This document shows positions 1-9,400 of a stretch of 64,000 bases of DNA, one piece after another. Under the pieces are notes generated by a model. The model was given only the letters and a program-made list of their open reading frames with translations, had not been told where the DNA came from and did not search any database. Origin of the DNA: Stenotrophomonas rhizophila (lineage in GTDB: Bacteria; Pseudomonadota; Gammaproteobacteria; Xanthomonadales; Xanthomonadaceae); assembly GCF_020857975.1 (NCBI RefSeq), contig NZ_JACWUO010000001.1, positions 248,001 through 312,000 of the forward strand, written 5' to 3'. Numbering within the stretch: the stretch's first letter is position 1; every line of letters begins with the position of its first letter. The position numbers and the translations under genes were made by a program.

Positions 1-2
1 TC

Positions 3-26
3 ACCTCGCTGTCCGACGCGGTGTAA
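3..26 (+). CDS. possible last codons of a gene entering from the left edge
   Basis: The frame starting at base 3 reads TSLSDAV and stops at TAA (24-26). Another frame is open from base 1 to a TGA at 94-96 that overlaps the next start as GTGA. Either could be the 3' end of an upstream gene. Too little is visible to name a product or choose the frame. Confidence 0.25.
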   Translation, partial: TSLSDAV

Positions 27-92
27 GCGGGAGACGGAACGGCGCATGCGACCGATGACCACTGCCGCTCCGTTCCTGCAAGGCCTGCGCGC

Positions 93-794
93 GTGAACCG
101 CGCGCAGTTCCTGCGCTTGCTGCTGGGCAGTGCCGCCTTCGCGGCGCTGCCCACCGCGGCGCGCGCCCAGGCCGGGCGCTACGACTTCTGGTTCACCCGC
201 CTGAAGTACGATTCCGGCGACTGGGACGTGGACGCGCGCATGCCGTCCAACCTGATCACCTCGCTGATCGACTACACCTCCCTGCGGGTGGACCCGAACG
301 AGCATGTGGTCGCGCTGTCCGATCCGCGCATGCTGCAAGCGCCGTTCTGCTACCTGGCCGGGCACAAGCTGGTCGAGTTCAACGCCGCCGAGCGGCAGAA
401 CTTCGTGCGTTACGTGCGCAATGGCGGCTTTGTGTTCGTCGATGACTGCAACCACGATATCGACGGCCTGTTCGCCAAGTCCTTCGAAGCGCAGATGGGC
501 AAGCTGTTCGGCGCCAGCGCGCTGAAGAAGCTGCCCAACACGCATGCGCTGTACCGCAGCTTCTTCCGCTTTCCCGATGGCCCGCCGGCGACCGGCTTCG
601 AGCTCAACGGCTGGGGCGACGACCTGGTCCACGACTACCTCAAGGGCATCGAGGTGGACGGCCGGCTGGGCCTGCTCTACAGCAACAAGGACTACGGCTG
701 CGAATGGGATTACGACTGGCGCAACAAGCGTTTCCTGGCCGAAGACAACACCCGTTTCGGGGTCAACATCGTGATGTATGCGTTGAACAACTGA
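93..794 (+). CDS. exported DUF4159-family protein
   Basis: 233 residues. The GTG start is followed by an export signal: a positive start, a Leu/Ala core and an ARAQA-type cleavage site near residue 26. One Arg precedes Q-F-L-R, so it is at best a degenerate Tat motif. The mature part has the W/F/Y-rich sequence and a central glycine-rich FVFVDDCNHD segment that I associate with DUF4159, a glutamine-amidotransferase-like fold of unknown role. In Xanthomonads this family sits directly before a MoxR ATPase and a DUF58 protein, as here. It is likely a periplasmic component of that system. The start is fixed by the signal peptide. Confidence 0.8.
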   Translation: MNRAQFLRLLLGSAAFAALPTAARAQAGRYDFWFTRLKYDSGDWDVDARMPSNLITSLIDYTSLRVDPNEHVVALSDPRMLQAPFCYLAGHKLVEFNAAERQNFVRYVRNGGFVFVDDCNHDIDGLFAKSFEAQMGKLFGASALKKLPNTHALYRSFFRFPDGPPATGFELNGWGDDLVHDYLKGIEVDGRLGLLYSNKDYGCEWDYDWRNKRFLAEDNTRFGVNIVMYALNN

Positions 795-858
795 GTTTCT
801 TCATGCTTCCTCAGCCACGCATGGCGTGGCTCTACGCCGATTTTCCTGCGAGCGCCCT

Positions 859-1842
859 ATGAATACCGACAGCCTTGATGCCCTCCTTCCCAAACTGCAG
901 CAGCTGCGCGACGCGCTGGGCCAGGCCGTGGTCGGGCAGCACGCGGTCGTCGAACAGCTGCTGATCGGGCTGCTGGCCGGTGGCCACTGCCTGCTCGAAG
1001 GCGCGCCCGGGCTGGGCAAGACCCTGCTGGTACGCTCGCTGGGCCAGGCCCTGGAATTGCAGTTCCGGCGCGTGCAGTTCACCCCCGACCTGATGCCCAG
1101 CGACATCCTCGGCACCGAACTGCTGGAAGAAGACCACGGCACCGGCCACCGCCATTTCCGTTTCCAGCAGGGGCCGGTCTTCACCAACCTGCTGCTGGCC
1201 GACGAACTCAACCGCACCCCGCCCAAGACCCAGGCCGCCCTGCTGGAAGCGATGCAGGAACGCACCGTGAGCTATGCCGGCACCACCTACGCGCTGCCGG
1301 CACCGTTCTTCGTTCTGGCCACGCAGAACCCGATCGAACAGGCCGGCACCTATCCCTTGCCCGAAGCGCAGCTGGACCGCTTCCTGCTGCACGTGCGGGT
1401 GGACTACCCCAGCGAGCAGGAAGAGCGCGACATCCTGCTGCAGACCACCGGCAGCAGCAGTGGCACGGTGCCGCAGGTGATGCATGCCGATGACGTGCTG
1501 GCGCTGCAGGCCGCGGTGCGCCAGGTGCATGTCAGCGATGACGTGTTGAGCTGGATCACCCGGCTGGTGCGCGCCAGCCGGCCCGGCCCGGACGCGCCGC
1601 AGGCGGTCAACCACTGGATCAAATGGGGCGCCGGCCCGCGCGCCGGGCAGTCGCTGGTGCTGGCGGCCAAGGCGCGGGCGTTGCTGCAGGGCCGTTTCGC
1701 CACCACCCGCGAGGACGTGCAGGCCCTGGTCGCCCCGGTGATGCGCCACCGCCTGCTGCTGTCCTTCGCCGCCGAAGCCGAACAGAAGGGCGCCGATGAT
1801 GTGATCGCCGCGCTGTTGCAGGCCGTGCCGTTCCCGGCCTGA
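859..1842 (+). CDS. MoxR-family AAA+ ATPase
   Basis: 327 residues from the ATG at 859; an in-frame ATG at 826 would add 11 unlikely residues. Walker A is GAPGLGKT near residue 45. Walker B is LLADELNRTPPK, the sensor segment is ATQNPIEQAGTYPLPEAQLDRF, and a C-terminal AAA lid follows. MoxR ATPases act as chaperones or regulators for von Willebrand factor and DUF58 partners, often in envelope stress or metal-insertion pathways. The gene is followed 11 nt later by the DUF58 gene, the classic pairing. The exact substrate cannot be read from sequence. Confidence 0.93.
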   Translation: MNTDSLDALLPKLQQLRDALGQAVVGQHAVVEQLLIGLLAGGHCLLEGAPGLGKTLLVRSLGQALELQFRRVQFTPDLMPSDILGTELLEEDHGTGHRHFRFQQGPVFTNLLLADELNRTPPKTQAALLEAMQERTVSYAGTTYALPAPFFVLATQNPIEQAGTYPLPEAQLDRFLLHVRVDYPSEQEERDILLQTTGSSSGTVPQVMHADDVLALQAAVRQVHVSDDVLSWITRLVRASRPGPDAPQAVNHWIKWGAGPRAGQSLVLAAKARALLQGRFATTREDVQALVAPVMRHRLLLSFAAEAEQKGADDVIAALLQAVPFPA

Positions 1843-1853
1843 TCCGCACGCCC

Positions 1854-2750
1854 GTGAACCGCCACGCCCCGATCGCCATCCCCGCCGATGTCCGCAACCG
1901 CCTGAAGGCGTTGCGGCTGGCGCCGCGGCGCGCGTCCGGGGCGCACGGCATCGGCCAGCACGCCAGCCGCAGCCGTGGTGCCGGGCTGGAGTTCGCGCAG
2001 TACCGCGCCTATGAGCCCGGCGATGAACTGCGCCAGATCGACTGGAAGCTTTACGCGCGCTCGGACCGCTTCTTCGTGCGCGAATCCGAACGCGAAAGCC
2101 CGGTCACGGCATGGGTGCTGGTCGACGCCAGCGCATCGGCGCGCCAGCACGACCGCGCGCGCCCGGACTGGTCGCGGCTGGACCATGCCTGCGCCACCGC
2201 CGCCTGCCTGGTCGAACTGGCCCTGCAACAGGGCGACCGCTTCGGCGTGATCGCGCTCAACGGCGATGGCGTGCAGCTGCTGCCCGCCGGCAGCGGCCTG
2301 CGCCAACGCGACCGCGTGCACCTGCTGCTGCGCCAGCTGCGCGCGCAGGGCGGCTGGCCGGACGTGGCCGCGCTGCGCCCGGTCTGGGAACGCGTACAGG
2401 CCGGCGACCTGCTGGTCGCGCTCGGCGATGGTTTCGACGAGGCCGGCACCGCGCTGCTCGAACGCCTGGCCGGCGCACGCCGCGATGTGTTCCAGGTGCA
2501 GCTGCTCAGCGCCGAGGAACGCGATTTTCCGTTCACCGACGGCCATCGCTTCCATGATCCGGAAACCGGCGAGGAACTGCTCGGCGACGGTCGCGCGCTG
2601 CGTACTTACTACCTGGCCCGCTTCGACCAGGCCCAGCGCGCGTTGCAGGCGCGGCTGCAGGCCGCTGGCATCGCCCACGCGATCGGCTACCTGGACCAGC
2701 CGCTGGATGCGCCGCTGCGCGCCCTGTTCGGCCGCGGCGGCACGCGATGA
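1854..2750 (+). CDS. DUF58-domain protein, MoxR partner
   Basis: 298 residues from a GTG start. The DUF58 signature YRAYEPGDELRQIDWKLYARSDRFFVRE lies near residues 50-80, followed by a vWA-like fold beginning with VLVDASAS. No transmembrane segment is evident, unlike many DUF58 proteins, so it is probably cytosolic and recruited by the neighbouring membrane proteins. It follows the MoxR gene closely and overlaps the next gene by ATGA (2747-2750), so translation is probably coupled. It likely carries the MIDAS-type metal site handled by MoxR. Confidence 0.9.
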   Translation: MNRHAPIAIPADVRNRLKALRLAPRRASGAHGIGQHASRSRGAGLEFAQYRAYEPGDELRQIDWKLYARSDRFFVRESERESPVTAWVLVDASASARQHDRARPDWSRLDHACATAACLVELALQQGDRFGVIALNGDGVQLLPAGSGLRQRDRVHLLLRQLRAQGGWPDVAALRPVWERVQAGDLLVALGDGFDEAGTALLERLAGARRDVFQVQLLSAEERDFPFTDGHRFHDPETGEELLGDGRALRTYYLARFDQAQRALQARLQAAGIAHAIGYLDQPLDAPLRALFGRGGTR

Positions 2751-3883
2751 GCCTGGGCCTGCTGTTCCCGCTGGGGTTGCTGGCGCTGGCCGCCTGGCTG
2801 GTGCCGCTGTTGATCCACCTTGCCCGCCGGCAGCACGACGCACCGCTGGAGTTCGCCGCGCTGCGCTGGCTGCGGGCCAAGGCCCGCCCGCGCCAGCGCA
2901 TCCGTTTGGACGAATGGCCGCTGCTGCTGGTGCGCTTGCTGCTGCTGGCCGCGTTGGCATTGCTGCTGGCACGCCCGCTGCTGCATGGCGGTGCGGTCGA
3001 CACCCATCCGGTCACGGCGGTCGCCCCCGGGCTGGATGGCGCGGCACTGCGCGGTGCCGACCGCGACGCCGACTGGCGCTGGCTGGCGCCCGGCTTCCCT
3101 GCGCTGCAGGCGGCATCGCCGCCGGCCGCGCAGCCACTGGCCAGCCTGCTGCGCGAGCTGGACCAGACCCTGCCGGCCGGTACGCCGCTGACCGTCTACG
3201 TGCCCGACCCGATGCCCGGGCTGGATGCGCAGCGCCCGCGCCTGTCGCGCCCGGTCACCTGGCGCACGGTGACGGCCGCCGTGCCCGCCACGCCGTCCGG
3301 CAAGCGTGGCGTGCAGCTGCAGCCGGGCGGCGCGCCGCCCGATGCACAGGCCCTGCGCGTACTCGATGCGCTGCAGCGTGCGTGGACCGGCCAACCGCTG
3401 GCAGCGCAGCGCGCCGACGGCGTGCCCCCCGATGACGCGCAGACCGGTGTGTGGCTGTCCGATGCGCCCCTGCCGGCGGCATGGCAGGCCTGGCTGGAGC
3501 GCGGCGGCACGGTGCTGACCACGCCGCCCGCACCCCGTCACGACGCGGCCTGGTCGGTGCTGCTGCGCGACGCCGATGACCTGCCGGTGCTCGAACAACG
3601 CGCGGTTGGCGCCGGCCGCCTGCTGCGCTTTACCGCCCCGCTGGCGCCGGCCGAACTGCCGGTGCTGCGCGAGGCAACGTTCCCGCAACGCCTGTTGGCC
3701 ATCGTCAGGCCGGCCCCGGCGCCACGACTGGCCATGGCCGGCGCGCACACCCCGCTGACCGGCGCAGCCGCGCCCCGCGCGCAGCCGCGCGAGCTGGCGC
3801 CGTGGTTGCTGTTGGCGATCGTGCTGGTGTTCGCGTTGGAGCGCTGGCTGGCCACCGCTGCGCGCCGCAGGGCCAGCGCATGA
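2747..3883 (+). CDS. BatA-like membrane protein
   Basis: 378 residues. The N terminus (about 1-85) is the double-membrane-spanning BatA region: LLFPLGLLALAAWLVPLLIHLARR, a basic loop with P-L-E-F-x-A-L-R-W-L, then a second Leu-rich helix ending in ARPLL. The middle is a Pro/Ala-rich periplasmic region with a Rossmann/vWA-like look but no clear MIDAS motif. A last hydrophobic helix lies near residue 350 (PWLLLAIVLVFALERWL). Both ends overlap neighbours by 4 nt (ATGA), so it is part of one translationally coupled operon. Role inferred: membrane anchor of the MoxR/DUF58 system. Confidence 0.82.
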   Translation: MSLGLLFPLGLLALAAWLVPLLIHLARRQHDAPLEFAALRWLRAKARPRQRIRLDEWPLLLVRLLLLAALALLLARPLLHGGAVDTHPVTAVAPGLDGAALRGADRDADWRWLAPGFPALQAASPPAAQPLASLLRELDQTLPAGTPLTVYVPDPMPGLDAQRPRLSRPVTWRTVTAAVPATPSGKRGVQLQPGGAPPDAQALRVLDALQRAWTGQPLAAQRADGVPPDDAQTGVWLSDAPLPAAWQAWLERGGTVLTTPPAPRHDAAWSVLLRDADDLPVLEQRAVGAGRLLRFTAPLAPAELPVLREATFPQRLLAIVRPAPAPRLAMAGAHTPLTGAAAPRAQPRELAPWLLLAIVLVFALERWLATAARRRASA

Positions 3884-6054
3884 GCCCGGTGGTGCAGCAG
3901 GCCTGGCAGCGCGCGCGGCGGCGCCAGTGGTGGACCGGCATGCTGATCGGCGTGCCGGTTGCGCTGGCATCGACCGCGCTGGCCCTGCGCCTGGGCGGCT
4001 TCAATGCGGCCACGGCGGTACTGCTGCTCAGCCTGCTGGCCACCGCCGGCATCGCCACCTGGCGCGTGCGGCAGCTCGACCGGCGCTGGCTGGTGCGCCA
4101 GCTGGACACCCATGCCATCGTGCAGGACAGCGCCGACCTGCTGTTCGCCGCAGCGGAAACGCTCAACCCGCTGCAGCAGCGCCAGCGCGCGCATGTCACC
4201 AGCGCGCTGCAGGCACGCATGCCCGACCTGCGCGCGCCCTGGCCCGGGCGCGCGTTGCTGCTGGCCTGGACCGGCGCGATGCTGCTGGCGGCACTGGCGC
4301 TGGGCTGGCCGCGCGCCGGCGGCCCCTCGCCCCTGCTGCCGGCCAGCCGCGCCCCCGCCGCCACCCCGGCGCAGCCGCCGCGGCTGCAATCCACCCGCCT
4401 GCAGATCGACGCACCGGCCTACACCGGCCAACCCACGCGCGTGCAGAGCACGCTGGATGCCAAGGTTGCGCAAGGCAGCCGGCTGCAATGGGCGCTGCGT
4501 TTCAGCGCGCAGCCGAGTGCGGCCGTGCTGCAGTTCCACGATGGCCAACGCATCGCACTGCAGCGCGACGGCGAGCAGTGGCACGCGCAGTGGACCGCAG
4601 CGCGCCCGGCGCTGTACCGCATCGTCACCACCCCCGCACTGCGCGACAGCCGCCTGTACCGGCTGGACGTGGTGCCCGACCAACCCCCTACCGTGCGCGT
4701 GATCACCCCCGACCGCAGCCTGGTGCCGGGTACGCCCGGGCAACGCCAGTGGGCGCTGGCGTTCGAAGCCAGCGACGACCACGGCGTGGCTGCCAACGCC
4801 GAGCTGAAGGTCACCCTGGCCCAGGGCAGCGGCGAGAACATCAGCTTCCGCGAGCAGCGCTTCAGCCTGTCCGGCAGCGGCCCGGCCACCCAGCGCCGCT
4901 TCGCGCGCACGCTGGACCTGGCCGCGCTGGGCGCCGCACCGGGCAACGATGTGATCGCCCAGCTGCAGGTGCGCGACAACCGCAGCCCCACGCCGCAGAC
5001 CGCGCAGAGCACCAGCTTGATCCTGCGCCTGCCCAGCGCCGAGCAGATCCAGGGCACCGACCTGGAAGGCATGGTCAAGAAGACCCTGCCGGCCTATTTC
5101 CGCAGCCAGCGCCAGATCATCATCGACGCCGAGGCACTGATCAAACAGCGCCGCCAGCTGTCGCCCGAGGAATTCACCAAGCGCGCCGATGCGATCGGCG
5201 TGGACCAGCGCATCCTGCGCCTGCGCTATGGCCAGTTCCTCGGCGAGGAGAGCGAAGGCGCGCCCAAGGCGCCGCCACCGACCAGCGATGCCTTGCCGAC
5301 CAGCGATGCGCCCACTGCGGCGCATGACGACCATGACGGGCACGCGCATGACGATGGCCACGACCACGCGCAGGCCGGCCACGACGACCACGCCCATGGC
5401 CCGGACAAGGGCGAGGCCAACCCGGTATTCGGCAGCGCCACCGACGTGCTGTCCGAGTACGGCCACACCCATGACCACGCCGAAGCGGCCACCCTGCTCG
5501 ATCCCAAGACCCGCGCCACCTTGAAGGCCGCGCTGGACCAGATGTGGTCGTCCGAAGGCGAACTGCGCCAGGGCCAGCCCGAGCGCGCCCTGCCGTTCGC
5601 CTACAAGGCGCTGGGCTTCATCAAGGAAGTGCAGCAGGCCGAACGCATCTACCTGGCGCGGGTAGGGCCGGAACTGCCACCGATCGATGAAGGCCGCCGG
5701 CTCAGCGGCGACCGTACCGACCTGGCCAGCCGCACGTTGCCCGTCACCGCCGTGGCAGCGCCGGATCCGTCGATCGTGGCGGTCTGGCAGCAGCTGGCCG
5801 ACAGCGCTGCCGCGCCGGACCTGGACGCGTTGACCCGGTGGCTGCGCGGCAACCAGGCGCGCCTGCCCGACCCGCTCAGCCTGGCGGCGGCGATCGAGGA
5901 ACTGCGCGCAGCGCCGGACTGCGTGCACTGCCGCCATGCCCTGCGCGCGCAGCTGTGGCGTGCCTTGCTGCGGCCGCTGCCACAGGTGTCGCGGCGCACC
6001 GCGCCCGGGCGCATGGAGCAGACCTACCTGGATGCACTGGAGGACAGCCGATGA
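3880..6054 (+). CDS. large membrane protein, DUF4175-like, with a His/Asp-rich loop
   Basis: 724 residues. Two hydrophobic helices in the first 75 residues and another near 120-140 are followed by a long extracytoplasmic Ig-like region (about 175-400) and an alpha-helical C terminus. The arrangement matches DUF4175-type proteins found in MoxR/Bat operons. At about residues 480-507 is a run of alternating His, Asp, Gly and Ala (for example HDDHDGHAHDDGHDHA), which looks like a metal-binding loop. The ATG overlaps the previous stop (ATGA), and its own stop overlaps the next start the same way. Family name from architecture only. Confidence 0.72.
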   Translation: MSPVVQQAWQRARRRQWWTGMLIGVPVALASTALALRLGGFNAATAVLLLSLLATAGIATWRVRQLDRRWLVRQLDTHAIVQDSADLLFAAAETLNPLQQRQRAHVTSALQARMPDLRAPWPGRALLLAWTGAMLLAALALGWPRAGGPSPLLPASRAPAATPAQPPRLQSTRLQIDAPAYTGQPTRVQSTLDAKVAQGSRLQWALRFSAQPSAAVLQFHDGQRIALQRDGEQWHAQWTAARPALYRIVTTPALRDSRLYRLDVVPDQPPTVRVITPDRSLVPGTPGQRQWALAFEASDDHGVAANAELKVTLAQGSGENISFREQRFSLSGSGPATQRRFARTLDLAALGAAPGNDVIAQLQVRDNRSPTPQTAQSTSLILRLPSAEQIQGTDLEGMVKKTLPAYFRSQRQIIIDAEALIKQRRQLSPEEFTKRADAIGVDQRILRLRYGQFLGEESEGAPKAPPPTSDALPTSDAPTAAHDDHDGHAHDDGHDHAQAGHDDHAHGPDKGEANPVFGSATDVLSEYGHTHDHAEAATLLDPKTRATLKAALDQMWSSEGELRQGQPERALPFAYKALGFIKEVQQAERIYLARVGPELPPIDEGRRLSGDRTDLASRTLPVTAVAAPDPSIVAVWQQLADSAAAPDLDALTRWLRGNQARLPDPLSLAAAIEELRAAPDCVHCRHALRAQLWRALLRPLPQVSRRTAPGRMEQTYLDALEDSR

Positions 6055-7877
6055 GCGCGACGCACGGAATCGCCCTCGCGCTGGCCGTGATCGTGCTGCT
6101 CGGCAGCGCCCGCCTGCTGTGGCCGCCGCGGCAAGGATCGCGCCTGCGCCTGGCGGCCCTGCTGGTGCTGCAGGCCGCCAGCGCGGCGTTGCTGTACCTC
6201 ACGCTGGTGCCACCGTCGGTCACCGCCGTCGCCCACCGGTTGACGGTACTGACCGCCAACGCTGCTGCGTTGCAGGCAACCACGGCGGTTGGCGATACCG
6301 TCATCGCCCTGCCCGAAGCGGCGCCTGGCGCCGGCAGCATGCGCGCGCCCGACCTGGCCACCGCGCTGCGCCAGCACCCGGGCACGCAGTCGTTGCGCGT
6401 CATCGGCGATGGCCTGCCCGCCCGTGATCGCGATACCGCGCTGACCGCGCAGGTCAGTTGGATCGCCTCCGCGCCGCCACGCGGTTGGGTGGCGTTGCAG
6501 CCACCGGCGATCACCGCACCGGGCGCGGTATTCGCCGTGCGCGCGCGTGCGCAGGGCGTGGCCACGGCCAGTGCCGAGTTGTTGGATCCGGCCGGGGTGG
6601 TGGTCGATCGCGCGCGCATCGCCGGCGACGGCCGCGTGCGCCTGCAGGGCGTGGCGCGCGCCAGCGGACGCAGTGAATTCAGCCTGCGCCTGCTCGACGC
6701 CGGGCAGCACGTGGTGGACACCATGGTGGTCCCGCTGCGGACCGTGGACCAGCCCGCACCGCGCGTGCTGATCGTGGCCGGTGCACCGGGGCCGGAACTC
6801 AAGTACCTGCGCCGCTGGGCCACCGACACCGGGCTGGCCGTGCAGGCGCAGGCCAGCGCCGGTGGCGGAGTCATGCTGGGCGATGCCCCGGTTGCGCTCA
6901 ACGCCGCGCGCCTGGCCGCCAGCGACGTGCTGATCCTCGACGAACGCAGCCTGGCCGCGCTCGATGGCGCCCAGCGTGGCGCCGTGCAGCAGGCATTGCG
7001 CAACGGGCTGGGGGTGCTGGTGCGTACCTCCGGGCCGCTTTCCGACAGCGCGCGCCAGGCGCTGCGCCGCTGGGGCCTGGCGATAAGCGGCAGCAACCAG
7101 AGCGTGTCGTTGACCTTGCCGGCCGATCCCGACCCGGCGCTGCTGCAGGCACGGCGTGGACCGCAGCGCCCGGCCAGCCAGCGCACCGCCCATACCGACG
7201 AGGCCGACACCGCATCACGCAGTGCCGCCGCTCCGGCGCTGGAGCAACTCAGCCTGCGCGCGGCCGATGCCGGCGCGCTGCTGCACGATGCCAAGGGCGC
7301 AGCGATCGGTGGCTGGCGCAGCATCGGCCAGGGCCGGCTGGCACTGCTGCCGGTCACCGACAGCTATCGGCTGGTACTGGCTGGCCGCGATGACCGCCAT
7401 GCCGAACTCTGGAGCGGCGTGCTGACCACGCTGGCCCGCCCGCTGCCGGCCAGTGCCACGATCCGCCCCGGCAGCGGAACACCCTGGGCCGGCGAACGCA
7501 TCGCGCTGTGCAACCTGCCCGGGCCCATCCAGGTGCGCGCCCCGGACGGCAGCGGCACCACCCTGGTCATCGACCCGTCCAGCGGTGCCGAGCACTGCGC
7601 CGGCTACTGGCCGCAGCAGCCGGGCTGGCATCAGCTGCAGCACGGCGATGCCATCCAGGCGTTGTACGTCTTCGATCCCGCCGGCGCGCGGGCGTTGTAC
7701 CGCCAGCAACTGCGCGACGCCAACGCCGTGCACCTGGGCGATGCCGCACATGCTTCGGCGGCCACCCATCGCGTGCCCGGCCCAGGCTGGCCGTGGCTGC
7801 TGGCCTTCGTGCTGGTCAGCGGCCTGCTGTGGTGGCTGGAGCGGCGGCGACCGCGCGCGGATTCGGCGCCGGCCTAG
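6051..7877 (+). CDS. membrane protein with a large periplasmic domain, last gene of the MoxR operon
   Basis: 608 residues. Two N-terminal hydrophobic helices (about 5-22 and 32-55) lead into a mostly soluble Ala/Pro/Arg-rich region. This contains a beta-rich carrier-like domain (about 120-220) and a Rossmann/glutamine-amidotransferase-like stretch around VLIVAGAPGPELKYLRRW. A C-terminal helix (PWLLAFVLVSGLLWWLERRR) closes the protein. This resembles the BatA-like, VWA-lacking proteins that end such operons. The start overlaps the previous stop as ATGA. The stop lies in a CTAG shared with the convergent gene. No catalytic residues can be assigned. Confidence 0.72.
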   Translation: MSATHGIALALAVIVLLGSARLLWPPRQGSRLRLAALLVLQAASAALLYLTLVPPSVTAVAHRLTVLTANAAALQATTAVGDTVIALPEAAPGAGSMRAPDLATALRQHPGTQSLRVIGDGLPARDRDTALTAQVSWIASAPPRGWVALQPPAITAPGAVFAVRARAQGVATASAELLDPAGVVVDRARIAGDGRVRLQGVARASGRSEFSLRLLDAGQHVVDTMVVPLRTVDQPAPRVLIVAGAPGPELKYLRRWATDTGLAVQAQASAGGGVMLGDAPVALNAARLAASDVLILDERSLAALDGAQRGAVQQALRNGLGVLVRTSGPLSDSARQALRRWGLAISGSNQSVSLTLPADPDPALLQARRGPQRPASQRTAHTDEADTASRSAAAPALEQLSLRAADAGALLHDAKGAAIGGWRSIGQGRLALLPVTDSYRLVLAGRDDRHAELWSGVLTTLARPLPASATIRPGSGTPWAGERIALCNLPGPIQVRAPDGSGTTLVIDPSSGAEHCAGYWPQQPGWHQLQHGDAIQALYVFDPAGARALYRQQLRDANAVHLGDAAHASAATHRVPGPGWPWLLAFVLVSGLLWWLERRRPRADSAPA

Positions 7878-8356
7878 TTTCCGGGCGGCGCCGCGCAATC
7901 CCCCTGCGCGCACAACTGCTGCGCGCGGCGTCGCTGGTCGGCGTTCAGCTCCGGCGGCGGACGGGCGATGGCCGGCTGGATCTGGTCCGGGCCGCCGCTC
8001 AGCTTGTGCAGGCCCTGCGCGGCCTTGGACAGCCCGTAGTTGATGCCCATCATCAGGTAGCCGCCGCTCATGCTGACCTGCTCGGGCGAGGGCGGCTCGC
8101 TCCAGCTACGGCTGAAGCGGTTGGGCGGTGGCTGCACCGGATTCCTGAAGCGGTACAGATCCAGCGGCTGGTCGTCCTCGGGCTTGAGCGCACGCACTTC
8201 GCCCAAGGTGGTGACATCGGCAGGCGCAGCGGCCGGCGCTGCAACCTCCGGCGAGGGCCGGGTCTGCGGCGGTGGCGGCGCTGCGGTCTGCGCGCCGGCC
8301 GTACCTGCCATGAGCAGCGCGCTCAGTACCACTGCCTGGGATCCACGTCGTACCAC
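7874..8356 (-). CDS. small exported protein, unknown function
   Basis: 160 residues from a GTG start, with a signal peptide (VVLSALLMAGTAGAQ). A Pro/Ala-rich stretch follows, then a compact domain with the segment MSGGYLMMGINYGLSKAAQGL and two late cysteines (LCAQGDC). The rest is low complexity. It converges on the MoxR operon, and the two genes share the palindrome CTAG (7874-7877), so each TAG stop lies on the other's opposite strand. I do not recognise the family. Confidence 0.7.
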   Translation of the reverse strand: MVRRGSQAVVLSALLMAGTAGAQTAAPPPPQTRPSPEVAAPAAAPADVTTLGEVRALKPEDDQPLDLYRFRNPVQPPPNRFSRSWSEPPSPEQVSMSGGYLMMGINYGLSKAAQGLHKLSGGPDQIQPAIARPPPELNADQRRRAQQLCAQGDCAAPPGN

Positions 8357-8435
8357 GGCCGATCATCCCTGCGCGTTGAATGCTGCACCCAAGGATACGG
8401 GTGCAGGCTTCAGATTTCGTTGGTTGCCCTGGCGG

Positions 8436-9131
8436 TCACGGCGCCGGGCGCTTGCCGGCCTGGCGCCGGTACACGCCGTTGAAGCGCACGTTCATGCCGC
8501 CGCAACCACTGTTGTCGGACACGATCAGATAGCCGCCCAGCAGCCGTGCCTGCAGTTGGCAGCCCGCATCATCGCCGTCGACGAAGTCCACCACCGCGCC
8601 CTGCGGGCGCGCGACCGCGTCGATCTGCCCCAGGTTGGGCCCGTAGGGCCGCTGCGGGGTAGGCTTGGCCGAGGGCCAGAACGCCTCGCCGGTGACGGCC
8701 AGTTGGCCGTCACGCACGCCCAGCACCAGGCTGTCGTCGCCATTGCTCCAGTGGCCGGCCCAGTCGCGCAGGGCCGGCGCGGCCTGCACCGGCAGCGGCT
8801 GCAGGCGGGCGGCATCCACCCAGCCGGCACTGCCGCCCACCGCGTTGGGGAAGAACGCGCAACGGTAGCTGCCGTGCATGCGCCCGGTGATCACGGTATC
8901 GCCGGCCACCACATAGCTGCGCTGACGGCACGCCGGTTCGCCCTTGGCCGGGCAGCCGTCCAGGTCGCCCAGCAGGTACAGCCGCGCCCCGCCGGTGACC
9001 CTGGCCACGGCGAAGTCGCCCTGTTCGGTAGGGAAGGCACCGTTGCGGCAGGTGCCGCTGTCGGCGCTGTCCTGCGCCAGCGCAACGCCTGGCAGGACGG
9101 ACAGGGCCACGAGGAAGAACAGACGCTGCAT
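8436..9131 (-). CDS. exported protein with SH3-like segment, unknown function
   Basis: 231 residues from the ATG at 9129-9131, chosen because it begins the signal peptide MQRLFFLVALSVLPGVALAQ; the frame runs further upstream but without coding character. Cysteines are in well-spaced pairs (GTCRNG, GCPAKGEPACRQR, RCAFFP, DAGCQ, SGCGG), suggesting a disulfide-bonded periplasmic or secreted protein. The stretch VVAGDTVITG...AGWVDAARLQ resembles a bacterial SH3 repeat. Function unknown. Confidence 0.72.
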   Translation of the reverse strand: MQRLFFLVALSVLPGVALAQDSADSGTCRNGAFPTEQGDFAVARVTGGARLYLLGDLDGCPAKGEPACRQRSYVVAGDTVITGRMHGSYRCAFFPNAVGGSAGWVDAARLQPLPVQAAPALRDWAGHWSNGDDSLVLGVRDGQLAVTGEAFWPSAKPTPQRPYGPNLGQIDAVARPQGAVVDFVDGDDAGCQLQARLLGGYLIVSDNSGCGGMNVRFNGVYRRQAGKRPAP

Positions 9132-9400
9132 GCGCGGTGGAACTCCAGTCGGGAAGATCGCCGGTGCGCCCTGGACATGGATCGAAGGCGCACCGCACCT
9201 GCCTATTCTGCCGCGTTGCAGGGCCCGTCGCCGATGTCGCGTGTCCGAAGGCGCGTCCGCGAAGCGCTCGACGACGCGGTCAAGAGGCCAGGCGCTGCCG
9301 ACGCACCGCAGCGCTGAACCATTCACGCGTCGACCCGGCCGATCTCAAACATTGAGACGCCGCTGTGTTTCCATGGCGTCCTTTGCAGACCGTTGTTCCC

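Noticed and set aside
1..96. 16-codon leader frame (46-96) overlapping the DUF4159 start as GTGA
   Set aside because: Too short and truncated by the window edge to support; mentioned only as an alternative upstream frame.
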